NCBI GenBank assembly: GCA_033085395.1
Contig: JANQBS010000085.1
Location: 62,001-126,000, forward strand
Direction of reading: 5' to 3'
DNA from: Xanthoparmelia taractica
Taxonomy: Eukaryota; Ascomycota; Lecanoromycetes; Lecanorales; Parmeliaceae
DNA length: 64,000 nucleotides
Within the stretch, counting starts at the first letter, position 1. Each line of letters opens with the position of its first letter. The notes under the pieces were generated by a model. The model was not told the DNA's origin and did no database searches. It was given only the letters and a program-made list of their open reading frames with translations. The translations under genes were made by a program, and so were the position numbers. This document shows, piece by piece, positions 44,681 through 56,319 of the stretch.

Positions 44681-46731
44681 ATGGACTCTGTTCTTACGTC
44701 CACTATCCAGCGCCCCGGCGGACCTATCGCTGCTGCGACACCAAAATCACTCCTTCGCCGCCCTACTCGTGTCCGCAAGCGAGAAGACGACGAGGATGCG
44801 CCTCCATCTAGCCCCGGAAAAAAACCTAAAGTCACCTTCGATTCCGATGTTGAGGTGAGGGTCGTCAGTGACTGGGAGAAGACGCCGCATCTTATCCAGG
44901 AAGAAGTGCGTCGCGCTTTTGCAAAGCGAGCATTGGGCGACGACTCAGGCTATGACAGACTGAAAGATGTCTACGCTAAGAAGGAACGCAACGAAGAGGA
45001 GCTCGGTCCTACCACTGTTATGAATTATACCGTTTCGCTGCTGGCAAATGTCTCAGCGCTCAACAAGTCAAATTCCGACTTAGTTCATGCTATCATAACT
45101 AGTGACTGGCTGGGACGAACAGAAGACTATGTGGCTTTGTTTGTTCGGTTGCTAGCGAACCTTTCATCAGCACAGGGGGCATTCTTGGAAGACGTGGTGC
45201 GAATGTTAGTGATCAACCTAACAGCTGGTATGATACGTTTTTCCCCGATGTTGGAGGCCTTTTCTAAATTCAGTTAGCACCTCCATCAAACCGTCAAATA
45301 GGAGATCTGCCATTGGTTACACGCTTGACCATCTATACTCGAGTACACAGGGCTTTGCAATACCTGTTACAGTTGATACCTTCCGCCGGCCGCATACTTT
45401 CCGCTACGATGACCACCGCTTTCCCTCATCAAACAGACTCAAGACGCTCTCATGTCGTTTACATACAAAATTTGCTCAAGCTCGTTGAGTATGCTCCAGA
45501 ACTACGAGGGGAGGTGCTAGCGCTTATCACGGAACGCCTTGTTAAAATAGACGTCCAGGTGCAGGTTGACCTTGAAGACTTGGCGGATGATGTGGGAGAA
45601 GGCTTGGTGGACCAAATTCCTCCCGCCCGACCGGACCTCATGGATGATATAGAGGAGTCAGACGTGAGCGAGGAAGAGGAGGACCCTGACGAGGATGAAG
45701 AGGACGAAGAAGCGCAGAGAGCGAAAGAAATCACCAAGAATGTAGAAAAGATGGATGCGATCTTGGACATTTTATTTTCGCATTACGAACAGAGTTTTAC
45801 TAATCCTTCCATCGAGGAGCAAGTTGGATCCCTCAACATCCTTTTATCCCAATTCGTCAGCACCATTTTACCTACGCACAGATCTCGGCATACACAATTC
45901 CTTCTCTTCCACTTCGCACAGCAGTCTTCTAAGTACATTGACACTTTCACTGGGACTTGCGTTCAGATCACTTTCGACAAAGGCCAACCAGCTATTATAC
46001 GCCAAGCATCAGCAGCCTACCTCGCAAGCTTTGTTGCCCGAGGGATGCATGTGCCATCCAGTATCGTGCGAGATGTCTTTGACTACATTGGCGGCGAGCT
46101 TACGCGACTGCGTCGAGAATATGAGCCCAGTTGCCGGGGTCCGGACATGAGACGATACTCTTCATTTTACGTCCTTGTACAAGCTCTACTTTACATTTTT
46201 TGTTTTCGATGGCGAGATCTTGAATCTTCTCCAGACGATGATTATGAAGACGACGATCTGAACACCTACTACGGCCAGGAGCATCAATGGATATCTGGAG
46301 TCAAAGATAACCTCTCTCAGAACGTCTTCTCGAAACTCAATCCACTCAAAGTGTGCTCGACGACAATCGTAACTGAGTTCGCCCGAATAGCGAATCATCT
46401 CAGCATTGTATACGTCTATCATCTACTAGAAACCAACAAACGAGTTCGGGCTCTGCAGTCCGCTGGAACTGGATATGACCAGCCAAACCGGGAGACGGCG
46501 CTCTCAGCCAGGAGAGACGAAAGCTCCCAGCACCTGGATGCATACTTCCCTTTTGATCCTTACCATTTGCCGAAGAGCAAGAGATGGATAGAGGGTGATT
46601 ACCGAGAATGGAGCGGCATTCCCGGGTTGGACGACGAGCAGGCCTCAGAGAGTGACAGTGATGACGAGGACGGGCTGGGGAGCGGAGCAGAGCAAGGGAC
46701 TGAGACTGACGAGACTGGCGGATCGTTCTAG
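44681..46731 (+). CDS. RRN3: RNA polymerase I initiation factor Rrn3
   Basis: Exons are 44681-45227 and 45278-46731 (50-nt intron), 666 residues. The start at 44681 is the first ATG in frame. Rrn3 landmarks include YTVSLLANVSALNKSNSDLV, LPLVTRLTIYTRVHRALQYL, RSHVVYIQNLLKLVEYAPEL, an acidic loop (SEEEEDPDEDEEDEEAQR), ASAAYLASFVARG, FYVLVQALLYIFCFRWRDL, KVCSTTIVTEFARI and DAYFPFDPYHLPKSKRWIEG. The protein binds Pol I and delivers it to the rDNA promoter. Divergent pairing with UTP23 puts two rRNA-synthesis genes under one promoter region. Confidence 0.95.
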
Positions 46732-47236
46732 TTGGTCGTGGACACGATTAATGATAATTACAAGTCATGTTCTGGCATAGCGGGCATGGAGCGGGGGTTT
46801 TCATCGTCTTCAATTTTAGGTGTGGATTTACTTATGGCTAAAAGTTGAGAGATCTAGAGCAGCTAGAATGTGGCTTATTCAGTCGGCGCGCTGCTATGCA
46901 TACTTCGTACAGTAGCGAATGAATTAAGGGGTTCGATCCTCGTGTATTTCCACGCACGAAGTCTTCCATACTTTGGCACTGGTGTCCACAATCATGGGAA
47001 TCGATTTCTGCTTTATGGGGTGTCCAAGGGTACCTCGAGGTCTATTCCGACAGAGCTTTAGATTCTCTCGCACTTCAATTCTAGACTCTTCCGATGTGGC
47101 TTGGAGGCTGCGCCGAGAGCCCGCCATTCGGAAGAAATAATCACAATTCAGAGCATCAAAACAGATATGTTTCTCTCGTTATAGATCTGCTTCATCTGGC
47201 GCAAGGGTACTAGCCACATGCTGCCCCCCCGTTTCA
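46732..47236. other. Convergent intergenic region, no supported gene
   Basis: About 500 bp between the stops of the RRN3 and DUF1993 genes. GGTTCGATCC at 46930-46939 looks like a Pol III B-box but no tRNA fold surrounds it. Confidence 0.5.
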
Positions 47237-47870
47237 TCAAATCCCTCCCAGATAATCAAGCTTCCCCACCGGCACCCCCTTGAGCCTCAGCAAATCATAC
47301 GCCGTCGTAACATGAAAGTAGAAATTCGGCAGCGCGAAACTCAACAGATAGCTCCGCGCCGTAAACTTGTACTCCCTGCCTTGCGCCTTGATCACAATCT
47401 CCCGCTCCTCCTGCCCGTTGATGCTCTCCTCGGACACCGCTTTCAAAACTTCAATCGTCTTTTGGATCCGCGCTTGGAGCTGCTCGAAGGTGGTTTCGTC
47501 GTCGGGCATGGAGACGGGGTCGGTGCCGGCGATGCGGGCGGCGGCGTTTTTGGCGATGTCGCTTACGCGTTGGATTTGGTAGGGGAGGGCGCCCATGTCG
47601 GCGATTAGGCGGGCTTCGAGGAGGTGGGAGGGGGGGAGGTTCCTGGGTTGGGGGATTCTGTTGGCTGTTGGGTTTCTTTGGTTTCGGGGGATGTGAGGGG
47701 AGGATGGATGTTGGGGGATTTTGTCCTGGTGTCGCCGAATGAGGAGGGAATGGGGTGGGGAAGGCCTACTGTGCGTCGACGTAAGTTGTGGCTTTGGAGA
47801 GGAAGGCGGAGAGGTTGGTGAGGCCGCGGATGAAGACCGGGATACTTATTTCGTAGAGGGAGAAAGGCAT
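47237..47870 (-). CDS. DUF1993 family protein
   Basis: Exons are 47870-47770 and 47642-47237 (127-nt intron, GTAGGC...CCCAG), 168 residues. The N-terminus MPFSLYEISIPVFIRGL and the segments LLEARLIADMGALPYQIQRV, QGREYKFTARSYLLSFALPN and FYFHVTTAYDLLRLKGVPVG match DUF1993, a helical family related in fold to DinB-like proteins. The role is unknown. No signal peptide is seen. Confidence 0.88.
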
Positions 47871-48582
47871 TTTGGGAGCTGGAGCGGCTTTTGGCTGGGG
47901 AGTGAAGAGAGGATGGAGAAGTGAGACATCTTTCCGACTTTATAAAGAAAGACCAGGCAGTAACACAAGCCTTCGCAGTGGATATTATTGATTTGAAAGC
48001 ATATACTTCTTAACCTTGACCGCTGACGTTGATTTCAAAGCAATGTCTACTACTAGTCCCTTTTAAATGCACACCGCCTTGTATGTCAACAAATACTGGG
48101 AAAAAGTATGTCCTTTTGGAAGGCCGAATACTGCGACAGGCTGAGACGGAGAGAAGCGTGCTCTTTCTTGTAGTTATTTGCTGCATCTTCAAATTGAGTC
48201 CATTGAGAAACGCGGTCCGCTTTATATGCTAAGTAATCTTACTTGTACCTTACCCCGGCAGCGCCCTGGCCCGGAGCAAGCTAGGGAGATGGCCCGGTTC
48301 GAAGCGCTAATTCTCAGAGGTGTGGAGGGCTCCTTGGGGAGCGGGGGTCTCAGCTCTACGCTACTTCTACTCCTACTCGATCAATTGTTTTTTCATGTAG
48401 CAAAGACATAGAGCATAAGGTTACCTCGGCAACGATCTCAGTATACCCAAGTGGATAATCGAGTTATTCTTCGTTGATATCCGCGAAAGTATTTCAAACC
48501 GCAACGATTGTGAAGAAAGCAAAATCTGTTAATGTAGACTTTGCTACATTCTCTTACAGTAGTAACTGGACTATAATGAGCT
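47871..48582. other. Intergenic region, no supported gene
   Basis: About 710 bp between two minus-strand genes; it holds the DUF1993 promoter and the 3' flank of the GNAT gene. Nothing else is recognisable. Confidence 0.5.
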
Positions 48583-49245
48583 TCAGCTCTCTGGCAACCG
48601 CAACATGTATCTGAAATCATACATCCCCCATCCCCATCCACCTTCCTTTCCCCCAGGAGCAAACTCGCTCAGGTCGACCTTCAAGCTACCTGTGTCCTTA
48701 AATCCTGCCTTTAAATAGATGCCATGCCCAGCTCGCGTAGACTGCAGCCAGCAATATACGCCATGTTCATCAGCTTTATCCGTAACCCAGCGTACCAACG
48801 CAGTGCCAACACCACGACCTTGCGCAGCGGGGTCGACGACAAGCGTTTGGAAATAGATGTACTCTCTGTTAGCCATCCAATCCCTTTGGACTCTGACGGC
48901 ATCCCTCTTGAGCACTGAGCTGAGCTTGCGGCCATCGTCCTCCCTCCCATCCTTCGCTTCCTGGAGCCCTGCAATGCTCTCCAGGTCATCATCTTTGCCG
49001 AGGAACTGGCATGCTTGAAATCCCAGGATTTCGCCTGTGTCTTTGCTGACGGCCTTGGTCACTGCGACTTTGGGATCGGAAAGCTGTGCCTTGAGCAAGT
49101 CCAGCAGCATTGCTTCGTAGCCGTCCTTGCTCTTGAACATAAGCCGTGTTGGGTTATCGTTCCTGAAGCCAGCCATGTGAATACGTATGAGTGATGGTAT
49201 GTCATCCTTCGAGGCGGGAAGGAGAGATATTGCAGGACGATGCAT
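48583..49245 (-). CDS. GNAT family N-acetyltransferase
   Basis: Single exon, 220 residues. The acetyl-CoA motif A is intact (YFQTLVVDPAAQGRGVGTAL, with Q/RxxGxG), followed by VRWVTDKADEHGVYCWLQST and the motif B strand GIYLKAGFKDTG. This is the common fungal GNAT type (N-terminal ISLLPASKDDIPSLIRIHMA). Substrate is unknown; it could be a small amine or a protein N-terminus. It lies next to the candidate RiPP genes but without specific evidence of a role there. Confidence 0.9.
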   Translation of the reverse strand: MHRPAISLLPASKDDIPSLIRIHMAGFRNDNPTRLMFKSKDGYEAMLLDLLKAQLSDPKVAVTKAVSKDTGEILGFQACQFLGKDDDLESIAGLQEAKDGREDDGRKLSSVLKRDAVRVQRDWMANREYIYFQTLVVDPAAQGRGVGTALVRWVTDKADEHGVYCWLQSTRAGHGIYLKAGFKDTGSLKVDLSEFAPGGKEGGWGWGMYDFRYMLRLPES

Positions 49246-49847
49246 GGTGAGACACTAATCCGATGCACTGTGGATTCTGGAGACAAAGATTCGGATATCG
49301 ATTGTTGCAAGTGCGATAGTTTGGTCTACTTTATGGCGAAATTACCTTGCGATGAACTACAATTGTGAGGATCAGGAATCTCTGCCTGCACAACCTAAGC
49401 AGGCCTCCCCAACTCCTTTAGGAAGGTGTCTAAGGCTTTGTTGACTTCGCGTTTGAGGACGATTTATTCCTCTCTACGATTTCTGGAAACGATGCCGCAC
49501 TCCCATTTTATGAAAAGTGTTTGAACCGGCAAGTTTCACAGGTGGAGATAAAGCAGCCAAAGAGCATAGTCTCATCGTCTTGGGACCACGAGCAATTCCA
49601 TCCAGATCTATTATCCTATTTCAAAAAAAAATCTATGGCACGGAGAAAGCGCATGAATTTTCTACTCCTCCTTGTCCACCGCCACACCGGGCTACAAGAT
49701 TTCCTGTACTAGAACCATACCATCTCCTTTTCCTAGTCAATGCCAGGAGTACAGTGGCAAGAGATATGAGACCAGAAACCTTCAGTTATTCATGCCTATG
49801 CGTTTGGCCTCCAGGGCTTGGGCATAGGAATTTTGCAGACTGAGCTA
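49246..49847. other. Intergenic region, no supported gene
   Basis: About 600 bp between same-strand (minus) genes: upstream of the GNAT gene and downstream of the small precursor gene. No supported features. Confidence 0.5.
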
Positions 49848-50166
49848 TTAGGATTTGGCAATCGCGGGTGCCCGTTTTTCGACCGTCCAGATTGAAACTG
49901 AGTCAGCATCCTGTGCTGCTCGTCTCTCTACCGCCCAGATTTCAGGATCCGGAGCTACTCTTCCCTCGTCCAACCAGTTCGAACCTCGGTCAGGATCCGG
50001 AGCCTCCCCTGTCTCCTCCACACCTGTCACTGCATTCGGCTCTGTGTTTGCCACTTTAGCATTGTGATACCGTTCATTATGGAGATGACCTACCACGGCG
50101 GTTGTCGATAGGAGTGCCAAGGACACTAAGGGCCACGGCTGACAGGAGAACAGCGGCGAGAAGCAT
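49848..50166 (-). CDS. Small secreted Kex2-processed peptide precursor (candidate RiPP/KEP precursor)
   Basis: Exons are 50166-50094 and 50041-49848 (52-nt intron; an acceptor 12 nt earlier in the transcript, giving a 40-nt intron, is also in frame), 88 residues. Residues 1-17 are a signal peptide (MLLAAVLLSAVALSVLG). The rest is hydrophilic and cut by dibasic or similar sites: DNRR, DEGR, VERR and VEKR. Between them are imperfect units: APDPDRGSNWLDEGR, VAPDPEIWAVERR and AAQDADSVSIWTVEKR, each with one Trp three to five residues before the Arg end, then a short tail. Signal peptide plus Kex2-separated repeats is the plan of fungal dikaritin-type precursors and pheromone precursors. A UstYa-like gene lies 1.4 kb away on the same strand. 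The peptide product and its activity are unknown. Confidence 0.6.
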
Positions 50167-51603
50167 CGTAAAGACTGCGTCTTTGAAAGGGTGCTGTAAG
50201 CATACTGACTGCAACAATCATATTACAGACAGCAGACTTACTAGGCGATGAATGTTCTTCGGGTATGATGTGAACTTAAAGCGAGGTTGGTGGTGTTGCT
50301 TTTGCTTTTGATGTTTGGCTTTTGTGGAACTGATTGCTCTTGAAGGATGAAGAAACGGAAGAGAGGAGGAGGATGTCTGCTTTATATAAAAGTCTCTGAT
50401 CTACAGCTCCACTTCTCCATCAGAGGATGATTCAGACCTCAGGCAAGAGGAAAACCTTCCGATCGATGTGCTTGATGTGCTTCGTTCAGATCTTGACAAG
50501 ATCCTCCGCTCGTCCTGCAAGGACGTAGAGAGGGAGTGACGCTCAGTTTGGCAAGAATGAGCCGAAATTACCAGGTGGGTAGGTGCATCACAAATGCTCC
50601 GATGTCTACCTCGGAGTCTTTGTGGAGACACAATCCACAATCGTCTACGGCCGTAAAGGCCCCTACTTTACGCCAAAGTGCCAAGGGGGAGTACTTGTTA
50701 CGGTGACGCTAATAGGCCACGATTAACCAAGTACCTGCGTCATAATCTCCCAAGTCGCTGAACCCGCTATCGAAACCCTGAAGCGAAGGATCAGCGCTCG
50801 ATATGAAACTTTGGTCCGTTTAATGATCATCAAGCGGGTAGGCGCTGCGATGTGCATGTCCAGCTTCCTGGTTGAGACAACGGACGTACGGGACCCTGCG
50901 TCATTCTTTTGGCCTACCGCGCTGTGCAGGAGAAGAAGAAGGAGGAGGAGAAGAAGAATATCATAGTGCATTCGATCCGGCAGGCCCACAGGATTGAACA
51001 CCGCCTGCGTGAAGGGGGCTTGACTAGCTTCAAGGCTCTAGTAAATATGCCGCCCCCCCCCCCACACCTTCCTTCACTGGCATAACGTCCTAACTAGAGT
51101 TAGGGCATTTGAGACTCGTTGAAGACCCTGTTACTAGGAGATAGCATTATTCAGCATTTAATAACCGCCTGGGATTGGGTCTTAGCGTCGGCGTTCGAGT
51201 GGAGACGTGAAGATTAAGAGATTAACACAAAAGCTGAGCTTCCTTGCTTGTTCCGCGCAGCCATACTGGTTGTCTCAGGGGCCAAGGGTACGAGCTTTGA
51301 GGAAATGGTGATGGGTATTGGAGGCTTGTGCGAGAGTGGAAGATTATTTTCTCTGTTGCGGTGGCTGTGGTTGATGAAGGTTCTGACAGGATCGATATCA
51401 CTAACGAGTGCGTTACCATTGAATGACAATTACTGAAGCACTTTTTCCTCTAGCTATCATTATTGCTGTCACAATCGAGGAAGGATAATTCCGTTTGCTG
51501 GTGCCAATACATACAGCATCAAGCGCAAGCAGCGTCTGGCTGAGGGAGTATACGCAAAGAGATCACATTCCCCAAAGAAACTTCTCCAATTCATGATGCG
51601 AAT
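50167..51603. other. Intergenic region between precursor and UstYa-like gene
   Basis: 1.4 kb. A TATATAAA on the minus strand near 50383-50390 suits the precursor promoter. A CTT/CTC microsatellite near 50930-50957 encodes a leucine run in a small minus-strand frame (50971-50723) that I do not accept as a gene. A C11 run lies at 51053-51063. Confidence 0.5.
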
Positions 51604-52631
51604 CTAACCAACCATTGTCTCTCCATCTCCTCTCGACGAAACATAATCATAATCAATAACCCGACCAACCCCAATCTCTCCCTCCGAAACCCTAACCCTC
51701 TCGCTCTCATTCTTGCCCTCGTAAACCCTCCACTCCTCCGCGAACCGAAACACCCTCTCGAAATCCCGGCACTTGTGCTCGCTGTATCCCGTAAACCCCA
51801 CATCCCCCGTCCCTGTCCCTGTACCCGAAACAACCCTGTACTCTAAATTCGTGTCGGCGTGACATTGTAGCGCCTGCCGGAGGTAGTCTAGACAGTGCAC
51901 CGTGTGCTTGTCATTCTCGCTTGAAGCCGCGCTGCAATCTTCTCGAGCAGCGAAGTAGGTTTTGCGAATCATGTCCTGGGTTTTTTTGCGGCGCGGCTCG
52001 GGTTAGCTGAGTGTCCATCAGTCCGTTCATGAGAGAGAGAGAGAGAGAGGGACGGATTGGGAAATGGATGGACAGGACTTACGAGGCAGTGGAGCTGGTG
52101 GACAAAGGCTAGACTGAGGATTTCTGGCCCCAGGGATGGGTGCTGCACGATGCCTAGACCATCTACGCAAGCGATCATCGTCAGCGTGGGTTACTTTCTG
52201 ATTGTGTGCACGGAAGTTGGAGAGATATGACATACTTGGGAGGATGCTGCGCCATGCTTCGTCGCTCTCTGGCGAGGGTCTTTGTCTGAAGACCTCGTCG
52301 AGGGTAAAGGTTTTGGTGATGGGTCCGGGGGGAACTGTAGGATGGGATTGTTGATTAGCGATGAGCTGTGCGGTAGATGCTCTATTGAGGAAAACGTACT
52401 CAGGAAGGAGAGGTCTTCTGCAAAGGCTGCCTCATTGGGAAGGACCTGGGGGTTGGTAGGGACGAAGGCCACAAGGGTGATGATGCAAATGAGCAGGAAG
52501 GAGGCCAGTGCCGAGATGTACTTCCATAGCTTTGATTTGGCGGCTGCGGGACCGATGCTCGAGGGAGTCGCGGTTTCATCGTCGTTGTGGTCGTGCTCCT
52601 TGGTGCTTGGAAGGAGGTGGTATCCTGCCAT
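51604..52631 (-). CDS. UstYa-like protein (DUF3328), oxidative peptide cyclase family
   Basis: Exons are 52631-52400, 52334-52236, 52162-52083 and 51975-51604, 260 residues, usual for the family. One N-terminal transmembrane segment (WKYISALASFLLICIITLVA, about residues 36-55) follows a polar cytosolic tail. The two diagnostic HxxHC motifs are present: FVHQLHCLDMIRK, formed across intron 3, and KHTVHCLDYLRQAL. In ustiloxin, phomopsin and asperipin pathways UstYa proteins catalyse oxidative cyclisation of Kex2-released core peptides; others act in non-peptide pathways. Its neighbour 1.4 kb downstream is a small Kex2-type secreted precursor, which favours a peptide substrate. The C-terminal 40 residues are charged. 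Confidence 0.9.
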
Positions 52632-54921
52632 GCTTCTATGTTGCTGATGTGATTGAGGATGTGAACGCCTAGAGCTGATGGATTCGAAGTAGACTTGAGA
52701 AGCTTCCGGACGTGATCGTGAGCGCAGGCAGGAGTGACATTGGGATTAGGACCCTTGGGAGATATCCACTCAGACGGTTTCCTCCGCACGTCTTCCCTAT
52801 CAATGTTGCGGTTGCGATCGTCATTAAGGTATCGGAGATGCAGCCCACATCGGGAAAAGAGTGGGTTTCACTGCCAAGTCATGTCCGTTTGCCCGCATCT
52901 GAGAGCGCATCCCTTGACGGCGGAGATTGAAGCGGGGACACCGCTTGCCTGTAATTCAGCATTCGAATAGCGTGCGGAGCAAGACGATGATCAGCATTAG
53001 GTATACTACTGTTGATTTTCAGTCCACCGCTACCTGCGTATGTAATCTGGTGTAGTTTCGAACCGTTGGTGGATATCGTTGCCTTAGAATCTTGGCTGGT
53101 ATTAGGCTCGTCAGGAGCATCATTCGTGGAAGCAAAGTTCTGGGGCCGGTGAAGTGAAGTACCCATATAGAGCCGGTATGGTTTCAAACCCATAAGAGAA
53201 ACCAATAAGTCCGCCAAAACTTCTGCTAATTTGTGAAGCTCATTACCTCGGTAGGCAGATTATACCTGGGCTGATAACGCTTGATGGAAGCAATACTCCG
53301 GGTGTCTCATTGGATATCATAATACACAAATCATGATACATTTCCTCCAGTACTTGCTGCTCGTGCCGACATTGGTATCAAGTGACCCAATCCTACAAAC
53401 ACGCAGCGATAGGTGTGTCTGGTATGTTTTTGGAATAGCTCGGCTAACTCGCTTCAGAAGAAGCCCTTGAGGTTAATCCCGGATGGCAGGCTTGAAAGGT
53501 TGGGTAGAGGGATGCAGCACTCCTGGCTCCATCAGTTGCGGAAATTTATCGCTTGGCCGGTTCTTAAGGCATCAGAGACGCGGCTTCGCTAATATACTCA
53601 TGAATACGAAGCAGGGCGTCCAAAGTTACGTTGAAAGCTGCTCTGCCAATTTCCAGTCTCGGGATCTGCCATGAAATGCGTCCTGGGCGAGAATTGCTGC
53701 TGTCCTGCAGGACTGGCAATACTGAGGGGTTTTGCCAAAACAACATTCATCAAGCCTCTTCTCATCCGAGCTACTCCATTCCTACGGAATAAGGTCTGGC
53801 CGGAAAAAGAAGCTTGATCCGGCCAGGTGCATGACTGCAAGGCGGCGAGAGAAACTAGTGGCGGGCATGTCGATACTTGTAGAGGTATACTGGTATCCAT
53901 CTGAAGTCCAGTCAGCAGGAAAACATGCTAAATCTAATGTACCATTCACAAGATTCCTTCAGACGCTCAACCAAACCGTTGGGCTTTTTCTCTTCAAGTC
54001 TACAAAGCTGATTGTTGGCCTTCCGATGTTGCATCGCATCCTGGCCTATGATTGAGCAAATGAGGCTACCGACAATGGAAATGACAAGAGATCTCCTCTC
54101 GTTCAGACTGAGCCACATTTGTGCAAGCGCTCGGGTAATTGCATAAAATGTGCATGGCGCTAGTCTTTTGACGACCCTTGATGATCGAGTTGATCTTGTC
54201 CTGCAACATCCTGCGCCCACTTTCTCTGCGGACTTCAAAGATAATTGAAGCATCATTTGGCCAGACGAGATGTTGGCATTGCTACCTCCCCCAATATGCC
54301 TAATTCCCAGTCCTGCGCTATCGAAACTTGTGCTAAGGATTTAGGACTGTCTCTGAAAGAAACCCACTAGCTCGAATATCGTAGGACTCGCGATTCGTGG
54401 CCGCGCAGGACGCCGCTCTTGACTGGCCCAAAATCCTTTGATGAGGCAGTTGCATGCGCCATGACCTTCCCACACAGGAAGAATTCTGCACCAGCATAAG
54501 CGTCGATGATGCCTTGCATGCTTCATTGACGCTTTAACATGGGCCAGACGCGGGCACCCGCGATCATTACAGGTGGAGAATGAACGATGAGGTATCTAGG
54601 CGCTCTGTGGTGGGCCATTGGAACCGGGACCGAACGAACAGCTTTTCGGGTGAAGCCGTCCCTTGATTAACGACTGCTACTGCTATCATGCGCCTGACCC
54701 CGTGACCCTCATTGTTTGTACCCTCTGTAAGGTACAAACAATTGGAATGGCACTGAAGGCACTCTCAGCAAATCCCTTCCTTCTCCCGTCAAGTCCTGCA
54801 ATGAACATTTCCCACCGATCTTCTCCATCACTCTCTCCCTCGGATTTTCCCTTACCAAAGTCATAGGCTTTGCCATTCTCTGCTCGTGTTCGTTGCCTTA
54901 CTCATTACATCATCTATAACC
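52632..54921. other. 2.3-kb gap, possible gene remnants
   Basis: Upstream of the UstYa-like gene and of the divergent rhodopsin-like gene. A minus-strand frame at 53912-54256 and neighbouring shifted frames (for example ILCNYPSAC then SIVGSLICSII) faintly resemble the C-terminus of AflR-type fungal regulators but are broken by stops. No intact gene is supported. Confidence 0.4.
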
Positions 54922-56319
54922 ATGGGAGACGGTCAGACTGTAAACGGCCATGCGAAGACCATCGTCGCTGTCAGTGCGGTTCTCTCAGCTTTAGCCATCC
55001 TAGCCGTCGCTCTCCGCTTCTACATCAAAATTTTCACAAAAGACGCGAAACTTCGCAGGGATGACTGGCTAATACTTGGTGGTTTGGTAAGATCATTTCA
55101 TCCCGGCCCAATTGAGTGGCTTCCTATCCTCTGCCCCCAGACCTGCTTACAGAACATTAGGCCATTACGCTGGGTGTTACTATCAATAACATCGTCGGGG
55201 TCGCAGTCGGTGGCATTGGTGAGCAGGAACTATGGACGACAAAATCCGCCGGAGACGGATTAACGTTGTTTCCCACTCCCAAAGAGTTGCTACCTGATGG
55301 TAAGGTCATGTTTGTGATGCAAATCATGCATACGTGTGCCATGCCAGTCATCAAAGCTTCCGTCTTGGCTTTCTACTGGCGCGTTTTCGTCACTCCGGCC
55401 AAGTCCTATCTCAGCTTCAAGGTCGCGATCTGGGTGATTGGTACATATGTGCTCCTGTGGTGGATCAGCATCTTCTTCGCCACTCTTTTCCAATGCAACC
55501 CTATCTCGGACAACTGGGGAACCAACCCTTTGCAGCTACCCGGCTGTGTTGAAAACATTAATGTCATGTATGAGACCGCCGCATTCACCAATCTCGTTAG
55601 CGATATCGTAATCCTTGCCCTCCCCTTTTTCCCCATGCGCAAGCTCCAGCTTCCCATGTCAAGAAAGATCGCAGTGCTGTGTATCTTCATGACCGGTGCC
55701 CTGTAAGCAAAGAAGATCACTGTCAGGGAGAGGATGTAAGAGCTGATTGTTGTGATCCAGCGTGGTCGTAGCTGGTATCGGTCGAACGGTGTCTTACTTT
55801 AAGCTTCGATACCTTGCGGATGTCAACTTCTCATGTGAGCAACCATTTCATCGTCTTCCACCAATCCATCTTCAAGGCTTCGCTCTTTCGTAGAATCAGC
55901 CTCCTAACTAATTCCTCCCCTCAGATCACTACTACTGGATCGTGCTCTGGACCTCCATCGAGCCGACACTTGGCGTTATCGGCGCGTGCCTCCCTACTCT
56001 GCGTCCTCTCTTCCAGGGCATATCACCCGAGTCCGTCATTCGTTCCATCCGCAGCCAGATCAGTCTTCCCTCCTTGCGCTCTCACAAAGGTTCCCCTAAA
56101 AGTTCTCCCAATGCGACCAGTCACTCTGGACCCTCGAGCGATTCGAACGAGAGGTTTACGCACTCTGTTGAATTGGCGGAGGGTTCCTCTACCATCGGTA
56201 ATGGCATCACCAGTATGGAACTGGAGGACAGGAACCAAATGGAGAAGACTTGGGATGGTAAGTGGAGTAACATCCACGTCAACCAAGAGGTCTATCAGCG
56301 CACTGAGGAAATGGTGTGA
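54922..56319 (+). CDS. Fungal rhodopsin-domain integral membrane protein
   Basis: Exons are 54922-55086, 55161-55702, 55761-55834 and 55925-56319, 391 residues. Seven hydrophobic segments and the signature of the fungal rhodopsin-like domain are visible: ALRFYIKIFTKDAKLRRDDW, VIKASVLAFYWRVFVTP, LLWWISIFFATLFQCNPIS, VNVMYET-type loop (NINVMYETAAFTNLVSDIVI), LPMSRKIAVLCIFMTGALVV and YYWIVLWTSIEPTLGVIGAC. No retinal-binding lysine pattern is apparent, as usual for this family, related to SAT4 and Pth11-like receptors. The C-terminal 110 residues are Ser-rich and cytosolic. Role unknown; such genes often sit beside secondary-metabolite genes. Confidence 0.9.

Noticed and set aside
46925..46945. 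B-box-like GGTTCGATCC
   Set aside because: No matching A-box, stems or terminator around it.
50723..50971. 82-residue minus-strand frame with a leucine-rich signal-like start, near the RiPP precursor
   Set aside because: The hydrophobic start comes from a CTT/CTC microsatellite and the rest has no recognisable pattern; too weak to call a secreted peptide.
52879..53217. 112-codon minus-strand frame upstream of the UstYa-like gene
   Set aside because: No recognisable family and no ATG at its 5' end; could be a remnant but I cannot support it.
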